Source: Clostridiales bacterium
Lineage (GTDB): Bacteria; Bacillota; Clostridia; Caldicoprobacterales; DTU083
DNA: 34,258 nt
Reading direction: 5' to 3'
Assembly: GCA_012839095.1 (NCBI GenBank)
Contig: DUOA01000140.1
Location: 1-34,258 of the forward strand
The notes under the pieces were generated by a model that did no database searches, was not told the DNA's origin, and saw nothing but the letters and a program-made list of their open reading frames with translations. Position numbers and translations under genes: made by a program. This document shows, piece by piece, positions 8,063 to 16,078 of the stretch (position 1 is its first letter; each line of letters starts with the position of its first letter).

Positions 8063-8293
8063 TCACTCCCTGTTAGTCCTACATTGGCTTCCCTATAAAT
8101 TAGAGAAGCTGTAATATGTTCATTTTACCATGATTTAAGGTCAAGTGGTACCCCAATTGTCCAAAATCGTAAATATTTCCTATATCCGCTGCCATAATAG
8201 GAGGAAAATCATCATATCAATGCGAATATTATATTATGTCGAAAACTGAGAACAATGTAGCTTTTTATCTATCACTGCAAAGGAGGAAGGCGT

Positions 8294-9901
8294 ATGATTT
8301 GCCCATCCTGCGGCACCAGAAACAACTATTATCATCGATTCTGTTATTATTGTGGTGCTCGTTTGACCGAAAAAACGCCTTTGGAAAACAAACAGCCATT
8401 TGAAGAGAATGTTTTTTTGGCTGACGAAACGTCCCCGCCGGAAGATAAGATTTTCACTGATATACAGTCGCAGGCAGACAGTTCGAATATTAGAGAACCA
8501 TTGTCAGAGGAGCCCTATGATTTCCGGGATTCATCTGCCAGCGCTGAACCAGCTGACGACAGTAAAAATAATCTGATTTTTGATAGTTTTTCTGATTTCA
8601 AATATGAGGACTCGGAGTTCAATCTGCAGGACCAGCTTCCTCTCAGACGCTATCACAAGTCAGAAAGAGACTCTGATTTTTTGCAGAGATTCATTAAGGC
8701 CGGCATAAGCATTGTATTAATAGCATTCATAGCATTTTTAGGCTATGTAGGCTATGACGAACTGATCCGAAAGCCGAAGGACAGGGAGCCTGTATATAAA
8801 GTCATCGATCTGGACTATGAGGTGGAAGAGACGGAAATTGACGGACAAACTGCCCGAAGAATCCTGATTCTCAGTGAAGTCGGGGAACAGGCCAGGCTGA
8901 ATGATAAGAATACAGCAATAATAAACGGTCAGGCTGAATTCATCCTGCCTGACAGGGAATTTGATTTGGATGACTATGAAGAAATAGACGGAGCCCTGCA
9001 GGTTGCCCTCCCGCTTACAGTATTGGCTGACGGCTATCCCAATCGCCAGGTGGAAATAGAGTTTGAAGTGCCCATTCAAAGTGCTCCTTTGAGATTCATT
9101 TCTCCTGCTGAAAAGGAGACAGTGGTGGAGGGAACTTCTTATCAGCTCATTCTGGAGGTATTGCCGGGTTCAAATGTGTACGTGGATGGCAATAATTATT
9201 CCCACATACTAAACGAAGAGGGACAGCTTTCCCTGCAGCTGGAAATACTTGAACAGCCGGAAACCCAATATGAAATACGTGTTTCTTCCAAGGGTTATGC
9301 AGAAGCAGTTGAGAATATTATTTTCAGGAAAAAGCAGATGGCCTTCCCTCTGGCAGTGGACCAGAGCATACCTATACAGGCAGACGGGGAATGGGTTGAG
9401 GTTACCGGTAATACCCATCCGGAAGCAGTATTATCCACCAATCTGGAGCTGAGGGAAGAAGTCAGCCCGGATCCTGATACCGGCGATTTCAAAATGTATG
9501 TCAAGGCTTCAGCCAAGGGTTATACTCCCTTTATTCTGACTGCCAGTCTGGATGGAAGCGAGGATTCGGTGCTGGAGATGGTTATACAGCGGCAGGTAAC
9601 TGAACTTGATTATACCTCCAGTGCCTGGGCCCCCGAATATGAGAACATGAAGCAGTATCCTAATCTGCATAATGGTATAATCTTCCTCTTCACAGGTGAG
9701 ATCAAAGAAATACAATCCACGGGAACCAGAACGAGCCTGCTGGTTGACGTTGCAAAAGAGGGGCAGCCGGAACAGCTGATTTACGTGGATTACTGGGGTT
9801 CCCTGCAACTTGCTCCGGGCCAGCGGATTAGGATATTTGGAAACCGCTGGGGAAACAAGGAAGGAAATCCATATATCCTGGCTCCTTTTATTTATAAATG
9901 A
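8294..9901 (+). CDS. Zinc-ribbon single-pass membrane protein with large extracytoplasmic region, unknown function
   Basis: This is the only clear plus-strand gene. It encodes 535 residues. Residues 3-20 form a zinc ribbon (CPSC...CYYC; Cys3, Cys6, Cys17, Cys20). An acidic, low-complexity linker (about 25-130) leads to one membrane helix (about 134-153, IKAGISIVLIAFIAFLGYVG). By topology the ribbon is inside and the remaining 380 residues outside. The outer part contains several beta-rich repeats that read like Ig-like or PEGA-type modules (for example GSNVYVDGNNYSHILNEEGQ and a later copy around TGNTHPEAVLSTN), ending in a domain with IRIFGNRWGNKEGNPYI that resembles an OB-like fold. The start follows AAAGGAGGA. 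Clostridia and Bacilli have zinc-ribbon membrane proteins of this plan (TcaA/YvbJ-like) linked to wall stress, but similarity to a named family is not established. Confidence 0.82.
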   Translation: MICPSCGTRNNYYHRFCYYCGARLTEKTPLENKQPFEENVFLADETSPPEDKIFTDIQSQADSSNIREPLSEEPYDFRDSSASAEPADDSKNNLIFDSFSDFKYEDSEFNLQDQLPLRRYHKSERDSDFLQRFIKAGISIVLIAFIAFLGYVGYDELIRKPKDREPVYKVIDLDYEVEETEIDGQTARRILILSEVGEQARLNDKNTAIINGQAEFILPDREFDLDDYEEIDGALQVALPLTVLADGYPNRQVEIEFEVPIQSAPLRFISPAEKETVVEGTSYQLILEVLPGSNVYVDGNNYSHILNEEGQLSLQLEILEQPETQYEIRVSSKGYAEAVENIIFRKKQMAFPLAVDQSIPIQADGEWVEVTGNTHPEAVLSTNLELREEVSPDPDTGDFKMYVKASAKGYTPFILTASLDGSEDSVLEMVIQRQVTELDYTSSAWAPEYENMKQYPNLHNGIIFLFTGEIKEIQSTGTRTSLLVDVAKEGQPEQLIYVDYWGSLQLAPGQRIRIFGNRWGNKEGNPYILAPFIYK

Positions 9902-9905
9902 CATC

Positions 9906-10044
9906 AAATGGGGACAGTTCTCAAGAGTATAAAATGGGGACAGTTCTCAAGAGTCTCGTTTAAGTGACTTAAATTGAGAACTGTCCCCTACTTACGTAAT
10001 TTTATGCAATTCTTGAGAACTGTCCCCAAGTAGTGCAAGTAGTG
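9906..10044. repeat. Cluster of GGGGACAGTTCTCAA repeats, two direct and two inverted (REP-like)
   Basis: A 23-base unit starting AAATGGGGACAGTTC is repeated exactly at 9906-9928 and 9932-9954. Inverted copies of the core follow at 9974-9988 and 10012-10027. Between them TTTAAGT-G-ACTTAAA (9959-9973) is a palindrome, so copies 2 and 3 can fold into one long hairpin. A shorter direct repeat, AAGTAGTG, occurs at 10028-10035 and 10037-10044. The cluster fills the gap between two convergent genes, where it may also stop transcription. GGGGACAG repeats of this look are associated in other genomes with REP/RAYT elements; no transposase is present here. Confidence 0.85.
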
Positions 10045-10053
10045 TTAGCGGGA

Positions 10054-11280
10054 TCAGTCGTAGACGTCTCTGCCGCCGAGTTTGACCTTCAGAGCAAATT
10101 CGTCTCCTTCCCTCCACAATTTCAAGTCCACTACCTCACCCACTTCGTGGCTTTCCAATGTGGATTGTAATTCTTCAATGGTTTTCAGCGTCTTTTCATT
10201 CATGCCAATGATTATATCACCCGGCTTCACCCCGGCTTCAGCAGCGGGGCTGTTTGTTTCAATGTCAATAACCTGAATACCTACCGGGTAACCGGATTCC
10301 CTTGAGAAAGCTGCCGTTATTTCCCTGATATATACCCCCAGCCAGGGCTTCTGAGGATAGGTTACTTTTCCGGTTTCAATAATTTCCTGGGCAAGGGGCT
10401 TGAACACATTGGAGGGAATGGCAAAACCCAGTCCTTCCACCAGTTCTCCGCCAAACTTTACGGTATTCATGCCAATGACTTCGCCATCCATGTTAACCAG
10501 AGCACCGCCGCTGTTACCTCTGTTTATGGCAGCATCTGTTTGAATCAACTCCATGGTTCTCCCGTCCAGCTGCAATTTCCGATTGACGGCACTGATGACT
10601 CCGAAATTTACCGTACCGGCCAGCTCATGCCCCAGGGGATTGCCGATAGCAATGGCAAAATCTCCTTTCCGCACCTTGTCGGAATCCCCTATTTTTGCCA
10701 CTGTCAGATCAGGATGGTCGATTTTCAATACGGCAATGTCACTTTGTGGATCTGAACCAATCAACTCAGCCTCAACCTTTTCTCCGTCGAATAGGATGAC
10801 AAAAAGCTGTTTTGCCCCTGCTATTACGTGATGGTTGGTCAGGACATGTCCTTCCTTGCTTATAATGATTCCCGAACCGTAACCCTCAACATCCTGTGTT
10901 CTGGAGCGGTCATAGAAGAAGAAATCCGGCACTGTTACCTCAGAACGATTAGTAATTCCGACTACTGCCTTTTCCATCTTTTCAGCAATATCCGCCACAG
11001 GATTGTCCCGGCTGATAAAGAAGTCTTCCTGGCTGCCTATAACCGTAACAGACTGGTTATTATCTCCGGTTGCAACATTCCTGTCAGGTTCAGGGGCAGG
11101 GGTGTTATCGACTATAGCCGGACCCCGATCTCCATTTTCATTCCACCCTCTTATATAGGGAGTTATGCTGTATACTGCCAGACCTCCCATCAGCGCAAAA
11201 ATCAAAGCCACAATAATATAGCTCTTTATGCTGTTCTTTCTTTGATAACGTTCCTCATCAAATTCATAGAATTCCCTCAT
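10054..11280 (-). CDS. htrA: HtrA/DegP-type membrane-anchored serine protease
   Basis: This 408-residue protein has a short cytoplasmic tail, one membrane helix (about 19-38), a Pro/Asp-rich linker, a trypsin-like protease domain (about 95-300) and one PDZ domain (about 310-400). The catalytic triad is complete: His151 in TNHHVIAG, Asp181 in SDIAVLKID and Ser257 in GNSGGALVN. The oxyanion-loop region GNPLG is also conserved. Such enzymes degrade or refold damaged exported proteins at the outer face of the membrane. GGAGGTG precedes the ATG at 11280. The gene lies directly downstream of a two-component system, and evenly spaced hexamers upstream of its promoter suggest control by that system, as CssRS controls htrA in Bacillus subtilis. 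The GGGGACAG repeat cluster follows the stop. Confidence 0.95.
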   Translation of the reverse strand: MREFYEFDEERYQRKNSIKSYIIVALIFALMGGLAVYSITPYIRGWNENGDRGPAIVDNTPAPEPDRNVATGDNNQSVTVIGSQEDFFISRDNPVADIAEKMEKAVVGITNRSEVTVPDFFFYDRSRTQDVEGYGSGIIISKEGHVLTNHHVIAGAKQLFVILFDGEKVEAELIGSDPQSDIAVLKIDHPDLTVAKIGDSDKVRKGDFAIAIGNPLGHELAGTVNFGVISAVNRKLQLDGRTMELIQTDAAINRGNSGGALVNMDGEVIGMNTVKFGGELVEGLGFAIPSNVFKPLAQEIIETGKVTYPQKPWLGVYIREITAAFSRESGYPVGIQVIDIETNSPAAEAGVKPGDIIIGMNEKTLKTIEELQSTLESHEVGEVVDLKLWREGDEFALKVKLGGRDVYD

Positions 11281-11308
11281 TGATTACACCTCCGATGAAT
11301 TAGCGATG

Positions 11309-11372
11309 TCTCTATTACTCTCTGTCATTATTGTAAACGGCATTTTTGAATAAAATATGAACTAGGTGTAAA
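11309..11372 (-). promoter_or_regulatory. htrA promoter with three phased hexamers (candidate OmpR-family regulator site)
   Basis: On the minus strand, TTTACA (11372-11367), TTCATA (11361-11356) and TTCAAA (11350-11345) begin exactly 11 bases apart, one helical turn. This is the arrangement of direct-repeat boxes bound by PhoP/OmpR-type regulators. A further TTTACA (11337-11332) and TAGAGA (11314-11309), 17 bases apart, could be the -35 and a weak -10. The hexamers would then lie just upstream of the -35, an activator position. The weak -10 fits a promoter that needs activation. The link to the neighbouring response regulator is inference. Confidence 0.5.
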
Positions 11373-11393
11373 CAAACAGCAGAGAAGAGCGAA

Positions 11394-12821
11394 TCACTGC
11401 TTCCTGCCTGGCTTAAGCGAAAAAATGAAGGCTGAGCCCTCGCCTGTTTGACTGTTTAACCATATATTCTGCTCATGTCCTTCTATTATTTTCTTTACAA
11501 TGGAAAGCCCCAGTCCGGTACCGCTTTTTTTGCCGCTTCTGGACTTGTCTGTCTGATAAAAGGGTTCCCAGATGTGAGGGATTTCTTCACTTGGAATGCC
11601 CGGTCCCTGATCTGCCACCTTAACATATACCAAATCCTTGAACTGCCAAGTTTTCAGTGTAATAAGCCCCCCCGGACGGTTAAACTTGATTGCGTTATCC
11701 AGCAGATTAATGACCACCTGCTGCAGACGATCCGGATCACCCTCTACCAGGCACTCCTCCCTTTCAAAGTCGACCTCGACATCCATACCCTTCTCATTGA
11801 TCTGATCTTCACGGGCAATCAGCACCCTTCGTATTGTCTCATTGATATCGAAAACCCTGAACTTCATGGAGAACTGTCCCGTTTGAATCTGGGACAGGTC
11901 CAGCAGCTCATTTATCAGTCGGTTCATCCTTTCCGTCTCATCCAGGGCAATTCGCAAATACTTTTCCTCTTCTTCCCTGTCAATATTGTGATCCAGTACC
12001 CCCTGTATATACCCCCGCATGGAAGTCAGGGGAGATTTCAACTCATGAGATACATTGGCCACAAAGGTCCTTCTCATCAGTTCCAGCTTCTCCAGTGCAT
12101 CTGCCATGGCATTAAAGTTCATGGCCAGCTGGCCTACTTCATCTCTGGTTCGGATCCTGACCCGTCTCTTGAAATTACCTGTAGCAATTTCTCTGGAAAT
12201 CAGGTTCATTTCCGTCAAAGGTCTGGAAAACCGCCTGGAGATAACATATAGGAGCAGGATGGATAAAAGAGAGGACAGAATGGCAGACCGCCAGATGCTT
12301 TCATAGGTATCCCGGAGGGTGCGGTTGATACCCTGAATAGGAGAATGCAGAAATATTGTACCTGCAATTCTGTCGTTTATCTTCAATGGCATTCCTACTG
12401 TCAGAACCGGCACCGGAAAGCTTTCTCCGAATCGGCCTATCCGCGTTATGGAGTTCCCTTCCAGAACCTGAACAAACTCATCCAGGGTAAGTTTCTGGTT
12501 TTCCCAATCCACCTGCTCCAATTCCGAGGAATTGTAACTGCTCCAGATATATCCCCGCTCATCCGTTACCCAGATTGTAACTCCCAAAAAGCGATCGATA
12601 ATCTGATACTGGTAATGCAGAGTTCTGCTGTCAATAAAGCCGAGCAGATACAGCCGAATATACTGGGATATGGCTTCCCCTTCCCTGGTCAGTTCTGCTT
12701 TGCGGGTTTCCATTATATAGCTTTGGAAAAAGGAGGAAAGCAGAATGCCCAAAATAAGAAGGGCTGACAGTATAATGACAAAGTAAGTTACCATCAGCCT
12801 TACAAACAGTGATCGAAACAT
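11394..12821 (-). CDS. Sensor histidine kinase with extracytoplasmic sensor domain, HAMP, HisKA and HATPase_c
   Basis: The 475-residue protein has a first membrane helix (about 9-31), an extracytoplasmic domain of about 145 residues, a second helix (about 177-195), a HAMP linker (about 196-248), the dimerisation and phosphoacceptor helix with His259 in VSHELKSPLT, and an ATPase domain with the N box (NLLDNAIKF, Asn377), G1 (DQGPGIP) and G2 (GTGLGLS). It should sense an envelope signal and phosphorylate the regulator encoded upstream. The stop of that gene (TAG) is followed at once by this ATG, with the SD GAGGTG inside the regulator's last codons, so synthesis is coupled. The absence of a PAS domain separates it from WalK. 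The signal is unknown; the HtrA neighbour suggests wall or protein-export stress. Confidence 0.94.
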   Translation of the reverse strand: MFRSLFVRLMVTYFVIILSALLILGILLSSFFQSYIMETRKAELTREGEAISQYIRLYLLGFIDSRTLHYQYQIIDRFLGVTIWVTDERGYIWSSYNSSELEQVDWENQKLTLDEFVQVLEGNSITRIGRFGESFPVPVLTVGMPLKINDRIAGTIFLHSPIQGINRTLRDTYESIWRSAILSSLLSILLLYVISRRFSRPLTEMNLISREIATGNFKRRVRIRTRDEVGQLAMNFNAMADALEKLELMRRTFVANVSHELKSPLTSMRGYIQGVLDHNIDREEEEKYLRIALDETERMNRLINELLDLSQIQTGQFSMKFRVFDINETIRRVLIAREDQINEKGMDVEVDFEREECLVEGDPDRLQQVVINLLDNAIKFNRPGGLITLKTWQFKDLVYVKVADQGPGIPSEEIPHIWEPFYQTDKSRSGKKSGTGLGLSIVKKIIEGHEQNIWLNSQTGEGSAFIFSLKPGRKQ

Positions 12822-13505
12822 CTATTTCACCTCAAATTTGTAGCCTACACCCCAAACAGTTTTGATCTGCCAGTTGTTATCGGCCTCATTGAGCTTTTCC
12901 CGGATACGCTTGATATGTACATCAACAGTTCTGGAATCACCATAAAAATCAAAGCCCCATACTTGTTCCAGCAGCTGTTCCCTGGTAAAAACCTTGTTGG
13001 GATTGGAAGCCAGGAAATAGAGAAGTTCCAGTTCCTTAGGCGGTACTTCCAGCTTTTTGCCGTGATATGTCACCGTATAGTCGGTTAGACTTACAGTCAG
13101 ATTGGGATAGGAAACTTCCCTGGTATTGTCTGTCATGGGTTTGTGCCTTCTGAGCACGGCCTTGATCCTGGCAATCAGCTCTTTGGGATCAAAGGGTTTG
13201 ACCATATAATCGTCAGCTCCCAGTTCCAGACCCAGCACCTTGTCAAAGGTTTCCCCCTTGGCAGTAAGCATTATAATGGGAATATCACTGATTTTTCGAA
13301 TTTCCCTGCAGATATCCCAGCCATCAAGGCCGGGAAGCATAATATCCAGAACCACCAGTGAAGGTGGATTTGCCCGAAAGGCGGATAATGCCTGGTATCC
13401 ATCATGGAAGGGCTCAACTCGGAACCCTTCCTTTTCCAGATACAACTTAATCAGCTGATTGATGCTATAGTCATCTTCAACTACCATAATCCTGTGTGCA
13501 TTCAT
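12822..13505 (-). CDS. OmpR/PhoB-family response regulator
   Basis: A receiver domain (residues about 5-115 from this start) and a winged-helix DNA-binding domain (about 130-226) are joined by a short linker. The acidic pair VVEDD, the phosphoacceptor Asp in VLDIMLPG, Thr in MLTAKG and Lys in MVKPFDP are all present. The C-terminal domain has the recognition helix SRTVDVHIKRIREKL and the wing VWGVGYKFEV. Two in-frame ATGs compete. ATG 13505 has GGGGAG seven bases upstream and gives the usual short N-terminus, so I chose it. ATG 13520, preceded by AAGGAG at eleven bases, would add five residues. Its start is overlapped by the end of a possible 39-codon leader ORF in another frame. It is cotranscribed with the sensor kinase. 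Confidence 0.93.
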   Translation of the reverse strand: MNAHRIMVVEDDYSINQLIKLYLEKEGFRVEPFHDGYQALSAFRANPPSLVVLDIMLPGLDGWDICREIRKISDIPIIMLTAKGETFDKVLGLELGADDYMVKPFDPKELIARIKAVLRRHKPMTDNTREVSYPNLTVSLTDYTVTYHGKKLEVPPKELELLYFLASNPNKVFTREQLLEQVWGFDFYGDSRTVDVHIKRIREKLNEADNNWQIKTVWGVGYKFEVK

Positions 13506-13596
13506 GCTTCCACTCCCCATCAGCTTCAGTACTCCTTAAGAGCTTAAGTACCTTCTGTATTTCTATGGGCACCACACCCGGTAAATAACCCATCAT
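13477..13596 (-). CDS. Possible 39-residue leader ORF overlapping the response-regulator start
   Basis: A minus-strand ORF starts with ATG-ATG at 13596, five bases after a perfect AGGAGG (13607-13602), and ends at TGA 13479-13477, inside the regulator gene but in a different frame. It would encode 39 residues, beginning MMGYLPGVVPIEIQKVLKLL, with a short amphipathic helix-like middle. I do not recognise the peptide. The SD is better than that of the regulator itself, so ribosomes probably load here. It may be a real small protein or may serve only to couple translation to the regulator gene. Confidence 0.45.
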   Translation of the reverse strand: MMGYLPGVVPIEIQKVLKLLRSTEADGEWKHECTQDYGS

Positions 13597-13655
13597 CCAA
13601 ACCTCCTGCACTTGCTCAGTATTCTATAATTATTTTATAACATAATATCTTAAAG

Positions 13656-16028
13656 TCACTTGATCTCCACTACAGTTACGCCTGTTTCACCCTCACCGTA
13701 TTTACCCAGACGGAAGGACTCAACATGGGGATGGTTCTTTAAAAGCTGATGAATGGAGCTTCTAAGTATCCCGGTACCTTTACCGTGGATGATGGTAACC
13801 TCTTTAAGCCCCGCCAGGAAGGCATTGTCCAGGTAAAGATCGGCCTCAACCATGGCTTCCTCAGCATTCCGGCCCCTCAGATCAAGTTCAGGCGAAACGG
13901 AAACCGACCTGGGCCTGACCTTTCTTCCTGTTCCGGCCTCCTTGCGTGTTTCTTCCTTTACCAGCCGCAGGTCGGAAATATTAGCATTTACCTTCATAAT
14001 GCCTACTTGTATGAGTACATTTCCATCCTGATCGGGAGCATCCAGTACCTGTCCCTTCTGATCCAGGGTGGTAATATAGACGGTCTGACCCAGCTGCAGA
14101 TTTTTAGGTGATTTAGCAGATGAGTAACGGGATGGCTTTTTTCTGTGAATTTCATCCTCCATCCTGCCCAGGGTGTCCCTCAGCCTTTTGCGGGATTCTT
14201 CAATAGCCCTGTTTCGTTTCTTTTCATCCTCTTCCCTTGCAAGCAGCTGAAGCTCCCTGATAATATGATCAGCTTCCGCCCTGGCGCTCCGCAGCACCTG
14301 CCGGGCTTCCTCCCTGGCTTTGGCAATAAGATTCGCTTTCTGCTCGTTCAGTTCTGCCAGCTGACTTTCATGCCTGCCTCTAAGCTCCTGTGCCTCGGCC
14401 AGTAAGGCTCTGGTCTGCTGCCGTTCCTGTTCTGCGGCAGTACGGTTTCTTTCTATGCTGCCCATTATATCTTCAAACCGCACATCTTCCTGACTCAAAT
14501 ACCTGGCTGCCCCCTCAATCAGCTCATCGCTCAGCCCCAGCCGCTTTGATATCTCAAAGGCATTGGATTTTCCAGGCACTCCAATTAGTAACCTATAGGT
14601 GGGGCGCAGGGTTTCCACATCAAATTCCACAGAAGCATTTTCCACACCTTCTCGGGTGATTGCATACATTTTAAGTTCACTGTAATGGGTGGTTGCCATG
14701 GTGCGTATGCCTCTAAAGTGAAGATGGTCCAGGATTGACATGGCCAGTGCAGCCCCTTCCGTTGGATCGGTTCCTGCACCCAGCTCGTCAAAGAGCACCA
14801 GGTCCTCTGTGTCGGCCTGTTTCAGAATTTGTACAATATTGGTCATATGAGAAGAAAATGTACTCAGGCTCTGTTCGATGCTTTGCTCATCTCCTATATC
14901 AGCAAAAACATTAGTGAAGATGCCCATCTCGGTGCCAAAATCTGCCGGCAGGTGCAATCCGGATTGAGCCATAAGAACAAAAAGACCGGCAGTTTTCAAT
15001 GTAACGGTTTTTCCTCCCGTATTCGGCCCTGTAATAATCAGTGCAGTGAAGCTCCGTCCCAATTCCAGCGAAACAGGCACCACCTGCTGTGGATCGATCA
15101 GGGGATGTCTTCCTCTGACTATCCGCAGTGACGGATTGTCTGCCAATCGGGGCTGCACTCCGCTGATGGACAGGCTGTAGGCTCCCCTGGCAAAAATAAA
15201 GTCCAGCTCTATTAAAATTTCCAGTGAGGATAATATTTCACCGGCCGCTTCCTCGACATGGGCCGTTAAGTCAGCAAGAATGCGCTCAATTTCATCTTCC
15301 TCCCTTGCCATTAGCTGCCTTATTTCATTGTTGGCTTCTACCACTGACATGGGTTCAACAAATAGGGTTGCACCGCTGGAAGACTGGTCATGAACAATGC
15401 CGGGAAGCTGGGAACGGTGTTCCTGCTTAACCGGCAGTACATACCGGCCGTTGCGCATGGTAATAATGGGTTCCTGAAGATATTTAAGCATTTGAGGCGA
15501 ATGAAGAAATCCGTTGAGCCTTTCCCTCACCTTGTCATTGGCCCGTCTGATGAGCCGCCTTATCTGAGCCAGCTCCGGACTGGCATTATCATACAATGTG
15601 TTCTCCGTCTCAATACACCTGCGTATATCATCAAGTAAGATACGCTGAGTTTGCAGCGATTCAATCATAGAAGGAATAAGCTCAAGCTCCGCCTTGGCTT
15701 TATGTTCGCTCATTCCGGCTTTGACTGAACTGATAAGCGACAAGACCCGGGCAACCTGAAGCAGTTCCCCTGGACTTAAGACAGAACCGATTTCAGCTTT
15801 CCTAAGCTGATGCCTGATATTGGGAAAGGGTGCAAGAAATCCGCTTCCCTCCACGGCAAGAATGGATTCAGCCTCAGAGGTTTCCTTTTGCAGCCTGATT
15901 ATTTGATCCCTGTCCGATACAGGTTTGAGCTGCAGGGCCCGTTCCCGGCCGGAATCCGACTGGGCGAATCCTGCCATCCGATCAATTATTTTGTTGTATT
16001 CCAATACCCTTAATGTTCTCTCGTCCAT
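13656..16028 (-). CDS. mutS2: MutS2 ATPase / endonuclease
   Basis: The 790 residues match MutS2 in length and order: a clamp/lever region (about 1-290), an ABC-type ATPase core with Walker A GPNTGGKT (334-341) and Walker B VLFDELGAGTDP (from about 411), a long charged coiled coil (about 520-640) and a C-terminal Smr nuclease domain (about 713-790) with ELDLRGRNAEEA and IIHGKGTGILR. The mismatch-binding domain of MutS is absent, as expected. MutS2 suppresses recombination in some bacteria, and in Bacillus it also binds collided ribosomes and helps split them. The SD GAGGAG precedes the ATG at 16028. It follows the U32 peptidase gene by 50 bases and is probably cotranscribed with it. Confidence 0.97.
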   Translation of the reverse strand: MDERTLRVLEYNKIIDRMAGFAQSDSGRERALQLKPVSDRDQIIRLQKETSEAESILAVEGSGFLAPFPNIRHQLRKAEIGSVLSPGELLQVARVLSLISSVKAGMSEHKAKAELELIPSMIESLQTQRILLDDIRRCIETENTLYDNASPELAQIRRLIRRANDKVRERLNGFLHSPQMLKYLQEPIITMRNGRYVLPVKQEHRSQLPGIVHDQSSSGATLFVEPMSVVEANNEIRQLMAREEDEIERILADLTAHVEEAAGEILSSLEILIELDFIFARGAYSLSISGVQPRLADNPSLRIVRGRHPLIDPQQVVPVSLELGRSFTALIITGPNTGGKTVTLKTAGLFVLMAQSGLHLPADFGTEMGIFTNVFADIGDEQSIEQSLSTFSSHMTNIVQILKQADTEDLVLFDELGAGTDPTEGAALAMSILDHLHFRGIRTMATTHYSELKMYAITREGVENASVEFDVETLRPTYRLLIGVPGKSNAFEISKRLGLSDELIEGAARYLSQEDVRFEDIMGSIERNRTAAEQERQQTRALLAEAQELRGRHESQLAELNEQKANLIAKAREEARQVLRSARAEADHIIRELQLLAREEDEKKRNRAIEESRKRLRDTLGRMEDEIHRKKPSRYSSAKSPKNLQLGQTVYITTLDQKGQVLDAPDQDGNVLIQVGIMKVNANISDLRLVKEETRKEAGTGRKVRPRSVSVSPELDLRGRNAEEAMVEADLYLDNAFLAGLKEVTIIHGKGTGILRSSIHQLLKNHPHVESFRLGKYGEGETGVTVVEIK

Positions 16029-16078
16029 TCCTTCTCCTCGTCTTCATGCTTAAGCACTCTTGCCTCATCTTCTTTTTT

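Noticed and set aside
10028-10044. Short direct repeat AAGTAGTG considered as a CRISPR or attachment-site remnant
   Set aside because: There are only two copies, one base apart, with no spacers, cas genes or integrase.
11869-11895. GAGAACTGTCCC inside the sensor kinase, matching the repeat core at 9906-10027
   Set aside because: The 12 bases encode the conserved TGQFS stretch of the kinase and have no partner repeats nearby, so I take the match as chance.
11475-12251. Plus-strand ORF (258 codons) opposite the sensor kinase
   Set aside because: The kinase motifs on the minus strand are complete, and the plus-strand protein has no recognisable domain or SD.
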